Source: an uncultured Bacilli bacterium (GTDB taxonomy: Bacteria > Bacillota_I > Bacilli_A > RF39 > UBA660). Taken from it: a DNA stretch of 64,000 nt. Both the position numbers and the translations under genes were made by a program. The first letter of the stretch is position 1; each line of letters starts with the position of its first letter. The DNA is taken from NCBI GenBank assembly GCA_934162445.1, contig CAKPIT010000002.1:1-64000 (forward strand). The letters are read 5' to 3'. Of the stretch, positions 7,804 to 15,503 are shown piece after piece. The notes under the pieces are model-generated. The model had not been told where the DNA came from, ran no database searches, and was given only the letters and a program-made list of their open reading frames with translations.

Positions 7804-8397
7804 ATGAAAAATGCGTTTTTAACTCATTCTATTAACTTCATTGCACTTAATAAAAATGGACTAAGTGATGAGGAAAGAGAGAAACTTGCCTATGGTCTTG
7901 AAGGAATTTATTTAACAGTTACGAAAGCTATTATTATCTTTTTAATAGCAATCATTCTTAACTTTGTTAAAGAATTCGTGATAACGCTTATCTTATTTAA
8001 TATAATTAGATATCCGGGATTTGGGTTTCATGCTACTAAATCAACAGTCTGTTTAATCTCAAGTACGCTTTTAATATTAGGATTACCTTATTTATTTACA
8101 CATGTTGAAATTCCTTTAATAGTTAAAATATTGCTATGTATTATATCTTGTGTATGCTTTATAATTTTTGCTCCTGCTGATACAGTGAAAAGACCACTAA
8201 CTAATAAAAAGAAAAGAAAAATTAGAAAGATTTGTGCTTCTTGTTTAGCATTTATATATAGTTTTATTGTAATTTATTTTGATAAGATGATGATCAGTAA
8301 CTTAACGCTTGCAGCGCTTGTTATTGAAACAATATTTATCTCGCCTATTATGTATATCATCTTTAAGGAAAGTTACAATAATTACAAAAAGGTTTAA
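7804..8397 (+). CDS. agrB: AgrB-type peptide-processing membrane protease
   Basis: 197 residues with several hydrophobic segments. It is the cysteine endopeptidase that cleaves the AgrD precursor and makes the thiolactone autoinducer at the membrane. The catalytic pair His76 and Cys83 (GFHATKSTVCLI) has the seven-residue spacing of S. aureus AgrB. The Arg-Tyr-Pro-Gly block before the His matches the family. The start has TAGGAGG upstream. agrD follows after 45 bases, and the kinase and regulator genes lie convergently downstream. Confidence 0.92.
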   Translation: MKNAFLTHSINFIALNKNGLSDEEREKLAYGLEGIYLTVTKAIIIFLIAIILNFVKEFVITLILFNIIRYPGFGFHATKSTVCLISSTLLILGLPYLFTHVEIPLIVKILLCIISCVCFIIFAPADTVKRPLTNKKKRKIRKICASCLAFIYSFIVIYFDKMMISNLTLAALVIETIFISPIMYIIFKESYNNYKKV

Positions 8398-8442
8398 ACA
8401 GTTGCTGTTTAAATAAAATAATTGAAGGAGGAAAAAGCAGAA

Positions 8443-8562
8443 ATGAAAAAGAGAATGGCAAAAATACTAGCAGCTGTTGCAATGCTTGCCACTGCTGGAG
8501 CTAGTATGGGTTGCATGATTTGGTTTGCTGAAGAACCAAAAGCATTAAAAAATATGGATTAG
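8443..8562 (+). CDS. agrD: AgrD-type cyclic peptide pheromone precursor (39 aa)
   Basis: The 39-codon frame follows AAGGAGG, 11 bases before the ATG. The product has the three AgrD parts: a basic amphipathic N-terminal leader (MKKRMAKILAAVAMLATAG), a core ASMGCMIWF with the ring cysteine at residue 24, and an acidic tail AEEPKALKNMD. By analogy with known AgrD proteins, the predicted ring is the five residues Cys-Met-Ile-Trp-Phe closed as a thiolactone, with a short exocyclic tail of unknown length. It sits between agrB and a bidirectional terminator. Confidence 0.9.
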   Translation: MKKRMAKILAAVAMLATAGASMGCMIWFAEEPKALKNMD

Positions 8563-8567
8563 TTATT

Positions 8568-8599
8568 AAAAAATCACATTACTTTCAATGTGATTTTTT
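8568..8599. terminator. Bidirectional terminator between agrD and agrC
   Basis: AAAAAATCACATT and AATGTGATTTTTT form a 13-bp perfect stem with a six-base loop. Flanking A and T runs let it end transcription from both the agrBD side and the kinase side. Confidence 0.9.
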
Positions 8600-8602
8600 A
8601 TT

Positions 8603-9895
8603 TTAATCAGGTTTAATAATTAACTTTTGAACAAAGAAATTACCTACGGTATTCTGAAATGATGATAGTCTTGGATTTTTAGCAATAGTTTTACTAGCAT
8701 AATAAAGACCTTTTCCATGCTCTCCACCTTTAGTAGTGTAACCATTTTTATTAATATCTTTTAATTTTATAGGACCATTATAAGTATTTGAAATAACAAA
8801 GTGTAATTCTTTATTAATCAAATATATTTCTAAAGAAACTATTTTCTTTTTAGTAACTTTGGCAGCTTCAATGGCATTATCAATATAAATACCTAATAAG
8901 ATACTTAACTGTCTTAAGTCACGTTTAGATAATTTTTGTAAAGTTGGGGTTATTTTTCTACTGACATCAACAGTTATCTTTACTTCTTCTTTTTTAGCTA
9001 AGACAATTTTATAATAGATTAATCCTTTTAGACCATTTCCTTTAGGTAAAGGACTTAAATCATCAATATAATCATCTTCTAAACTAATATTGATATTTAA
9101 CATCTCATCTATTTTAGCAATTATCTTTTTATTTTTAGTCATACCTCTAATAATAGAAAGATTATTTTTTAATTCATGACGATATAGTTGTTCATTATCA
9201 ATCCACTCTTCAAAGTCTTGAACATAGTCAAATAAGGTAGTATATTCTTTGGTTAGATTATCATATTTATTATGTTCTTCAATATAGAAGTAATATAACA
9301 TGATGAAGGTGGTAAAGGCAAACGTAGCAATCGCATATACTATATTTAATTTGTAAGTTGAGGTGATATTATAATATAAAATACCAACAACGATAAAAAT
9401 AACTACAGAATATATTAATTTAGGGATATATTCATTTTTATTAGCAGTAGTACAAAATGAAGTAATCTGATTGGAAAAGAATTTAATATGTGAAACACCT
9501 ATACTAGCAATACTAATCAAAAGATTATTACCAAGAAAGACAATGATATTACTTCTTAGTTGATTGGCACTCATGAATAACATTTCAACTGAGGTTACAG
9601 CGAAATCAAAGATGACCATAATAATCATAAAAGCAACAGTTACAATGATAGCACTTGATAGTGTTATAGCAAACACTTCCGTAGTTGCTACCATTATTAT
9701 TAGAAAAGCAATTAAAGATAATATCACTGTGTACTTTTCATTATAGGAAGCACAAAGAATTACTACAATCAAAAGTAAGTAACAAATATTTTTAAAATTT
9801 AGTTTTACTTTAGAATTTAGAAGATTTCTAATAGTATAAAAAGCCGTAATAGCCATAATGATGGCACCAAGGATTTTACTGATTGGCGATAACAT
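8603..9895 (-). CDS. agrC: AgrC-type sensor histidine kinase (GHKL family)
   Basis: 430 residues. About six membrane helices fill residues 1-205 and would sense the AgrD-derived peptide. Then come the phosphoacceptor helix LYRHELKNNLSIIRGM (His240), the N box IYIDNAIEAA (Asn340) and the G box GGEHGKGLYY (390-399). This is the AgrC/HPK10 layout. Its start overlaps the end of the response regulator gene by 20 bases, giving translational coupling. It converges on agrBD. Confidence 0.9.
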   Translation of the reverse strand: MLSPISKILGAIIMAITAFYTIRNLLNSKVKLNFKNICYLLLIVVILCASYNEKYTVILSLIAFLIIMVATTEVFAITLSSAIIVTVAFMIIMVIFDFAVTSVEMLFMSANQLRSNIIVFLGNNLLISIASIGVSHIKFFSNQITSFCTTANKNEYIPKLIYSVVIFIVVGILYYNITSTYKLNIVYAIATFAFTTFIMLYYFYIEEHNKYDNLTKEYTTLFDYVQDFEEWIDNEQLYRHELKNNLSIIRGMTKNKKIIAKIDEMLNINISLEDDYIDDLSPLPKGNGLKGLIYYKIVLAKKEEVKITVDVSRKITPTLQKLSKRDLRQLSILLGIYIDNAIEAAKVTKKKIVSLEIYLINKELHFVISNTYNGPIKLKDINKNGYTTKGGEHGKGLYYASKTIAKNPRLSSFQNTVGNFFVQKLIIKPD

Positions 9896-10607
9896 GATTT
9901 AATAACACCTTCTTTCCTGAACGTGAGATAAAATTAGTGCTCATGCCATTAGTGAAAAGAATTTCGTTTTGCTTAACGTCATAAGTTTCAATTTTATCAA
10001 TATTGACAATAATACTTTTATGAACTTTAACAAATCTATCATCGAGTAGTTTACTAATACTACTTAGTGAAAATGGAGCTTTAAAAATACCATGTGTTGT
10101 ATAAATAATACATCTTTTACTATCTTGTTCTTTCTCTATATAAATAATGTGTTTAAAATCAATTTTATAAATAGTATAGTTGTATTCATAACTTAAACAT
10201 TTTTCACGGTCATTATAATTTTTATATGCTATTTTCAAAACACTTTTAATTTGAATAGAAAAGTCATTAAATTTACTAATAAAATCTAATAAGTAAAGGC
10301 GATTAGACAGGGCTTCATAACGATATTCTGTAAAAGCTGTTACAATAATTATAAGAGAATTCCAATCATCTAATTCCTCTCTTATATATCTAGCAGCGTC
10401 AAGACCAGAACTAACATTGGTTTTAATATCTAGAAAATAAACTTTAAAGCCAATGTCTTCTTGGGCTAGTTTTTCAAATTTAGAATCATAATTAGTAAAT
10501 TGATAAATCTTGTAGTCAGTATCATAATTCATCATAAAATTTTCGATTTCTTTATTTATGATATTTCTAAAATTCCTTTCATCATCACATATAATAAAGT
10601 TTAACAT
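9876..10607 (-). CDS. agrA: AgrA-type response regulator with LytTR DNA-binding domain
   Basis: 243 residues. The receiver domain has the acidic pair Asp8/Asp9, phosphoacceptor Asp60 (VYFLDIKTNVSSGLDA), Thr90 and Lys112. The C-terminal LytTR domain (about 138-243) includes IIYIEKEQDSKRCIIY and VHKSIIVNIDKIE. Phosphorylated AgrA-type regulators activate agrBD. The start at 10607 has a near-perfect AGGAGGTGAT. The order regulator then kinase, facing agrBD, is inverted relative to the S. aureus operon. Confidence 0.92.
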   Translation of the reverse strand: MLNFIICDDERNFRNIINKEIENFMMNYDTDYKIYQFTNYDSKFEKLAQEDIGFKVYFLDIKTNVSSGLDAARYIREELDDWNSLIIIVTAFTEYRYEALSNRLYLLDFISKFNDFSIQIKSVLKIAYKNYNDREKCLSYEYNYTIYKIDFKHIIYIEKEQDSKRCIIYTTHGIFKAPFSLSSISKLLDDRFVKVHKSIIVNIDKIETYDVKQNEILFTNGMSTNFISRSGKKVLLNHVIANQ

Positions 10608-10677
10608 TTAACCCATCACCTCCTAAACATTCCACTATAATTTTACCATATTTTTCCAGAAATGAATTTTTTTTGTC

Positions 10678-10708
10678 AAAAAAAATAATGGCTGTTAAAC
10701 CAATTATT
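10678..10708 (-). terminator. Terminator after tagO
   Basis: A minus-strand stem (AATAATTGG against CCATTATT with one bulge, loop around TTTAACAG) runs into a T-run. It overlaps the tagO stop codon. Confidence 0.7.
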
Positions 10709-11822
10709 TTGATGAGGCCTTTTTGGCTTTAGGTTCTTTTTTAATAACGCCTCCGACTTTATCAATTAAATTATCGGTTACTTCTTTATTTTTTCTAGAA
10801 ATAACAGTGGTTCTTAAAACAAACCAAACAACTATTATAAATATTAAAATATATAGAAATTTACCCATAACTGGATCTTTTAAGGAATAAAAGATTGAAG
10901 CGCTAGCAAATAAAAGATTGAAACCATAAATAATTAAAACGGTAGTACGTTGAGAGAAATTCATTCCTAAGAGTTGGTGATGAATGTGTTCTTTATCAGG
11001 AGAAAACGGTCCTTGATGTTTTAGGAGTCTTCTTATAATTGCAAAGAGTGTATCTAAAATAGGAATTCCTAGGATCATTAAAGGGACGAACAGACTAGTT
11101 AAAGCGGGACCTTTAAATTCTAAAAGAGTAATAATAGCAATCATAAATCCTAAATACATGGAACAGTCACCACAAAAGATTTTAGCAGGATAGAAATTAT
11201 GAACTAAAAATCCTAAAGTAGCACCTAGCATAATGTAGGTTAAAATCATAACTAAACTACCACTTCGACCTTGGAAGAAGCCAATAATACCAATGGTTAA
11301 GAAGAAAATACTGCAAATACCACCACATAAGCCATCTAAACCATCTATTAAATTAATAATATTAACACAGGCTACAATAAAGAAAATGGTAATTGGATAT
11401 GATAAAATACCAAAATTAAGACTATAACCAAAAGCAGTAATATTATTTAAAAGAAAACCGCCATAAAAAACAACGACAAAGGCACTAATTAATTGACCAA
11501 TTAATTTATAACGGGCTTTAAGAGATTTAACATCATCAATAATTCCTGTTAGAATAATGATAAAACTACCAATTAAAATGGAATTCATTTGAACACTTTC
11601 TTTACCAAATAACATGTAACCAATTAAGAAAGCTAAGAAGATTCCTACACCCCCAAGTTTAGGGATTGGCTTTTTATGAATATGTCTGTTTCCTTCATCG
11701 GAACGGGGCATATCAATAGCATTTATATAAACAGCTATTTTTTTCATAAAAGGCATAATTAAAGCGGAACATATAAAAGTTGATACAACTATTTTTAATG
11801 CATCAATAATATCTGAATTCAT
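10704..11822 (-). CDS. tagO: Undecaprenyl-phosphate N-acetylglucosaminyl 1-phosphate transferase (TagO/WecA family)
   Basis: 372 residues with about eleven membrane helices. It puts GlcNAc-1-phosphate on undecaprenyl phosphate, the first step of wall teichoic acid or similar glycopolymers. Family motifs are the Asp-Asp pair at 96-97 (GIIDDVKSLKARYK), NLIDGLDGL at 157-165, and the HIHHQLLG loop. The usual FMGDTGSM motif reads FCGDCSM (216-222), one residue shorter than normal. The tail is Lys/Ala-rich and cytoplasmic. mbl lies upstream on the same strand, in keeping with a cell-envelope role. Confidence 0.9.
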   Translation of the reverse strand: MNSDIIDALKIVVSTFICSALIMPFMKKIAVYINAIDMPRSDEGNRHIHKKPIPKLGGVGIFLAFLIGYMLFGKESVQMNSILIGSFIIILTGIIDDVKSLKARYKLIGQLISAFVVVFYGGFLLNNITAFGYSLNFGILSYPITIFFIVACVNIINLIDGLDGLCGGICSIFFLTIGIIGFFQGRSGSLVMILTYIMLGATLGFLVHNFYPAKIFCGDCSMYLGFMIAIITLLEFKGPALTSLFVPLMILGIPILDTLFAIIRRLLKHQGPFSPDKEHIHHQLLGMNFSQRTTVLIIYGFNLLFASASIFYSLKDPVMGKFLYILIFIIVVWFVLRTTVISRKNKEVTDNLIDKVGGVIKKEPKAKKASSK

Positions 11823-11900
11823 AAATTTACCTCATTTCTTAAAGATATTATAACAAGCCTTAGAATATTTTACAACAAAATAAAAAACTACTATTAGAGT

Positions 11901-12893
11901 TTAATCTTCTTCTAGTAATTTAATATTATCTAATAATACGCCAGTTCCTTCGACAACACAGGTTAGAGGACTATCAGCAATTAAAACAGGAACTTTCAAT
12001 TCTTCCTTTAATAAATCATTTAAGCCTTTTAACATAGATCCGCCACCGGTTAAGACAATACCTTTATCCACAATATCTGCGGATAACTCAGGCGGAGTTT
12101 GTTCTAACACATTAGTAGCAGCTTTAACTATTTTATAAATAGAGTCATGTAGTGCTTCTTCAGTTTCAACTTCATTTATTTCAATGGTATTAGGTAGCCC
12201 AGTAATAAGATCTCTACCACGCACTTCCATTTTATTCTTTTTATCAGGTTGATAAAGGTTAGCAAAATTGATCTTAATATCTTCTGCTGTTTTCTCACCT
12301 ATTAAAAGCTTATATTTTTCTTTAATGTATTTAACAATATCTTGATCAAAAATATTACCAGCAACTCTAACAGATGCACTACTAACAATATCATTTAAAG
12401 ATAAAATAGCAATATCAGTAGTACCACCACCAATATCAATAACCATATTAGCACTTGGTTTTGAAATATCCATACCAGCCCCAATAGCGGCAACTTTTGG
12501 TTCTTCTTCCAAGTAAACTTTTCTTGCACCAGTTCTCTCTGCAGCTTCTTTGATAGCATTTTTTTCAACAGGAGTTACATTGGTAGGACAGCATATTAAA
12601 ATACGAGGTCTTGATAAGAAGTTACGGGCATGGATTTTTCTAATAAAATAATCTAACATAATTTCGGTTATCTCAAAATCGGCTATTACCCCATCTTTCA
12701 TGGGCTTTATGGCTTTTACTTTTTCAGGAGTACGTCCTAACATTTCACTAGCTTCTTTTCCAACGGCTACTACTTTTTTATTATCAGTATCAATAGCCAC
12801 AACACTAGGTTCATTTAAAACTATTCCTTCCCCTTTTATATATATTAAAACATTAGCGGTTCCTAAATCTATTCCTATATCTTTTGAAAGCAT
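11901..12893 (-). CDS. mbl: Rod-shape actin-like protein (Mbl/MreB)
   Basis: 330 residues with the MreB-family actin fold: phosphate-1 motif IGIDLGTANV near the start, phosphate-2 VIDIGGGTTDIA at about 150-161, and the adenosine motif IVLTGGGSML at about 285. These filaments guide lateral wall synthesis. The position downstream of spoIIQ matches the spoIIQ-spoIIID-mbl region of Bacillus (here without spoIIID), so I favour Mbl over MreB. A companion mreCD pair is not in the window. Confidence 0.9.
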   Translation of the reverse strand: MLSKDIGIDLGTANVLIYIKGEGIVLNEPSVVAIDTDNKKVVAVGKEASEMLGRTPEKVKAIKPMKDGVIADFEITEIMLDYFIRKIHARNFLSRPRILICCPTNVTPVEKNAIKEAAERTGARKVYLEEEPKVAAIGAGMDISKPSANMVIDIGGGTTDIAILSLNDIVSSASVRVAGNIFDQDIVKYIKEKYKLLIGEKTAEDIKINFANLYQPDKKNKMEVRGRDLITGLPNTIEINEVETEEALHDSIYKIVKAATNVLEQTPPELSADIVDKGIVLTGGGSMLKGLNDLLKEELKVPVLIADSPLTCVVEGTGVLLDNIKLLEED

Positions 12894-12960
12894 ATTATCA
12901 CGTCCTTTTTACTGTTAATATTTTAACAAATTTATTACAAAATGTAAATTGTCTTCTAGA

Positions 12961-12983
12961 AAAAAAACGGTTTTTTACTCCGC
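12961..12983 (-). terminator. Weak terminator after spoIIQ
   Basis: A short minus-strand CGG/CCG stem across a nine-base A-rich loop is followed by eight T, overlapping the spoIIQ stop. The stem is small, so read-through into mbl is likely. Confidence 0.4.
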
Positions 12984-13670
12984 TTCTTTTTTTGACTCTT
13001 CTTGTTGGTTAGGGGTTGTTGTATCTTCGGTTGTTTTTTCATTATCATTATTTATTACCTGATCAAAATATTGGCTAGGATCTACGACTTCACCCTTTTT
13101 ATAAAGCTCAAAATGAAGATGATTACCCATATCTTTATCAATCGTGTTCATACCACTTTTACCAAGTAGTTGGCCCTTTTTTACAGTATCATTTTTCTTG
13201 ACTGTTACTTCACTAAGGCTTTGATAGCTACTAATAAAATCATTATCATGTTTGATTTCAACGATAGTTCCTAACACGTCATCAGTTCTTATATCAGTAA
13301 CCGTACCATCTAATATAGCAATAACATCAAAAGGATCAGTTAAGCCAAAGTCAATTCCTGAGTTTTGAATATAGGTATTTTGATGATAGATGATGGATTT
13401 TTCTTGACTAGCATTATCGGCTTTATAATCATAAAAATATTTTAAAACTTCTACTTTTTCATCAGTATATGGTTTTCCTATTTTTACTTCTTCTTTTAAG
13501 ACTTCTACGTCATTTTCAATGATAGACTTGTTAACATAATCAACATCTTCAGAACTTGGAAGAGAATTTTTCATGTTTTCACTCACTAGAAAGGCCCCAA
13601 AGCCCGTTAAAGTAAAGATAGTTAAATAAGCCCCAATTAAAACACCTTTTTTTAATCTTAATCTTTTCAT
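12975..13670 (-). CDS. spoIIQ: Stage II sporulation protein Q (degenerate LytM/M23 domain)
   Basis: 231 residues: short cytoplasmic start, one membrane helix (about 11-29), then an extracytoplasmic LytM-type domain (about 90-210). In sporulation SpoIIQ in the forespore joins SpoIIIAH in the mother cell to form the feeding-tube channel. The zinc-site His expected before the GID motif is Asn103 (QNSGIDFG), while the final NHLHFEL pair (His184/His186) remains. So it is probably not an active peptidase, as in Bacillus SpoIIQ. The C-terminus is a Glu/Thr-rich tail. The ATG at 13670 follows GAGGTG. Synteny with murA upstream and mbl downstream supports SpoIIQ over a general M23 peptidase. Confidence 0.85.
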   Translation of the reverse strand: MKRLRLKKGVLIGAYLTIFTLTGFGAFLVSENMKNSLPSSEDVDYVNKSIIENDVEVLKEEVKIGKPYTDEKVEVLKYFYDYKADNASQEKSIIYHQNTYIQNSGIDFGLTDPFDVIAILDGTVTDIRTDDVLGTIVEIKHDNDFISSYQSLSEVTVKKNDTVKKGQLLGKSGMNTIDKDMGNHLHFELYKKGEVVDPSQYFDQVINNDNEKTTEDTTTPNQQEESKKEAE

Positions 13671-13723
13671 AATTTTCACCTCATTTAGAGTTTTAACAAA
13701 ATTATGAATTTTATACTTTGTTT

Positions 13724-13921
13724 TTAAATAATACTAGCAGAAGTATATAAGTCCCATAAAAAATTAGTAACTAAATAAATTAAGGACATGGCTAAGAAGA
13801 AATAGAAGACTCTTGCTTTAGCAATTTTATTTTTTTTAAAAATAGCATTTATATTGATAGCATCAAGGCTCCAAATAGTAAGAATACTAATAAGGATATA
13901 TAAAAAATATTTAGCATTCAT
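13724..13921 (-). CDS. DUF1146 (YwzB-like) small membrane protein
   Basis: About 65 residues with two predicted membrane helices (LYILISILTIWSLDAI and ARVFYFFLAMSLIYLVTNFL) separated by a basic loop. Residues FKKNKIAKARVFYFFLA match the DUF1146/YwzB family, which sits near murA and the ATP synthase genes in Bacillus. Function unknown. The ATG at 13921 overlaps the end of rpiB and has AAAGGA 11 bases upstream. A second ATG three codons earlier (13930) is possible. Confidence 0.8.
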   Translation of the reverse strand: MNAKYFLYILISILTIWSLDAININAIFKKNKIAKARVFYFFLAMSLIYLVTNFLWDLYTSASII

Positions 13922-14354
13922 GTTCTTCATATTCCTTTATTTTGTTAATACGTCTTAAGTGACGTTCTTCATTAGAAAATGGAAGGGTTACAAAAGTTTT
14001 TATTAATTGATATGCTTCTTCTAAAGGGATATTTGCTTTTAAACAAATAATATTAGCATCATTATCTTGTCGTGTTTCTTTGACATCTTCTAAATCTACT
14101 ACTCTTGCAGCTCTTATTCCTTTTACTTTATTGCAAGCGATAGAAATACCAATTCCACTACCACAAATAGCAATTCCAAAGTCTATTTCTTGATTTTGAA
14201 GAGCTTTACCCAATTTAAATGCATAATCTGGATAGTCAACACTCATAGGAGTTGAACATCCATAATCAATTATAGTATATTCGGGATTTAATTTTGTTAT
14301 TAATGCTTCTTTTAAATTATAACCACGATGATCACTAGTTATTCCTAATTTCAT
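13911..14354 (-). CDS. rpiB: Ribose-5-phosphate isomerase B
   Basis: 147 residues of the RpiB/LacAB family, which interconverts ribose 5-phosphate and ribulose 5-phosphate in the cytoplasm. The start MKLGITSDHRGYNLK and the active-site loop AICGSGIGISIACNK (catalytic Cys) are typical, as is NEERHLRRINKI at the end. The ATG at 14354 with GAAGG upstream is used; the open frame runs further but through the rpmE terminator. Confidence 0.95.
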   Translation of the reverse strand: MKLGITSDHRGYNLKEALITKLNPEYTIIDYGCSTPMSVDYPDYAFKLGKALQNQEIDFGIAICGSGIGISIACNKVKGIRAARVVDLEDVKETRQDNDANIICLKANIPLEEAYQLIKTFVTLPFSNEERHLRRINKIKEYEEHEC

Positions 14355-14393
14355 TTTATTACCTTCTTTCTTTATTAGTATATCATTATATTT

Positions 14394-14421
14394 AAAAAAG
14401 AAGAAACTAGGCTTCTTCTTT
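14394..14421 (-). terminator. Terminator after rpmE
   Basis: A minus-strand AAAGAAGAA / TTTCTTCTTT stem with a six-base loop is followed by T residues. It overlaps the last codons and the stop of rpmE. Confidence 0.7.
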
Positions 14422-14622
14422 GGTTGTAAATCCATATTTTTTATTAAACTTGTCTACTTGTCCAGCTTTAGATGCTCTTCCTTGTTTTCCAGTATAGAAT
14501 GGATGACATTTAGAACAAACCTCAACTGTAATCTCATCTTTGTTTGACATTACTTCAAATGTTTCTCCACATGCACAAGTTACTTTACAAGGTCTATAAT
14601 TTGTATCATTTTTCTTGGCCAT
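14407..14622 (-). CDS. rpmE: 50S ribosomal protein L31
   Basis: 71 residues. The zinc-binding (C+ type) L31 signature is clear: CACGETF, then [15 protein letters not shown]. The N-terminus ([11 protein letters not shown]) differs from the usual MKxxIHP start. The ATG at 14622 follows AAAGGAGAG; an in-frame ATG at 14643 would use that ribosome-binding site as coding sequence. The nearby prfA-prmC-spoIIR genes match the Bacillus rpmE neighbourhood. Confidence 0.95.
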   Translation of the reverse strand: MAKKNDTNYRPCKVTCACGETFEVMSNKDEITVEVCSKCHPFYTGKQGRASKAGQVDKFNKKYGFTTKEEA

Positions 14623-14734
14623 TTTTATCTCTCCTTTCACCATGATAAGTTTATATCATAGAAACTATTTACTATTGTTAATAGCAAAGTAATTCGCTAA
14701 TTACTATATCAGAAAAAGAAGAAAGTTGCAAGTA

Positions 14735-15469
14735 TTATTCTAAATATTTAGTAATTATTTGCCTAGCTATAACTTGATGAGCCTCAATAGAGGGATGAAT
14801 GTTGGTAGGATTAGGTAAATAATCTTTTTTAGTAGCAAAAATGTTATAAATATCCAAGTATGAAATATCATATTTTTTGGATAAAGCTTTACTTTTTGTT
14901 ATTAAATAGTTAAATAGACGATTAGTAGTTATATCTTTAGTGGAAAATGGATTATAATAGCCAATCATAATAATTTGCTTTTTGTTGTATTTGCGAAGCA
15001 TGATAAACAGTTTTTCTAGAGATTTGATATAGTTTGTCCCAATTTCACTTATTTCTTCATTAGTTAGATTTGAAGGAGAAATATTCTTGGAAGTAATAGC
15101 AATAATTATATCATTTAGGCCAATACTTAAAGTTGTGAAATCTGCTTCTTGAAGGCACTTTTTGAATGATAAGACTTCTTTAGGGGTTGTTATAATACGA
15201 TTGGTTTCTAAATCATAAAGTAAGTCTTTAATTCTTAGACCGCTTTCAGAAAAGTTGTTAATTGATGATGTGAGGAGATTATTTTCTTGTAAATAGGTTG
15301 TTAAATAATTACTATAACCATAACCAGTATTATTATTGGAATCAAGGCCAACACTTAAAAAATCACCAAGGGCTAGGTAGTTTATTTTGTCTTTCTTCGT
15401 TACTTTATATATTAAAAAAACTAATAAACATAAGATAAGAATAATTAGGAGTTTTTTTATTTTTTTCAT
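14735..15469 (-). CDS. SGNH/GDSL hydrolase-like protein with a broken catalytic triad
   Basis: 244 residues with an N-terminal membrane anchor (LLIILILCLLVFLIYKV). The SGNH blocks are recognisable, but the nucleophile block reads LGDFLSVGLD, with Phe in place of the catalytic Ser. Block III IGLNDI keeps its Gly and Asn. The last block reads TNIHPSIEAH, with His kept but Thr at the normal Asp position. By sequence it should not be an active serine esterase and may be a binding or scaffold derivative. The start at 15469 follows TTGGAGG. The gene lies between rpmE and murA. Confidence 0.8.
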   Translation of the reverse strand: MKKIKKLLIILILCLLVFLIYKVTKKDKINYLALGDFLSVGLDSNNNTGYGYSNYLTTYLQENNLLTSSINNFSESGLRIKDLLYDLETNRIITTPKEVLSFKKCLQEADFTTLSIGLNDIIIAITSKNISPSNLTNEEISEIGTNYIKSLEKLFIMLRKYNKKQIIMIGYYNPFSTKDITTNRLFNYLITKSKALSKKYDISYLDIYNIFATKKDYLPNPTNIHPSIEAHQVIARQIITKYLE

Positions 15470-15503
15470 ATTTGCCTCCAAAAAAAATATAGTTATTACT
15501 ATA

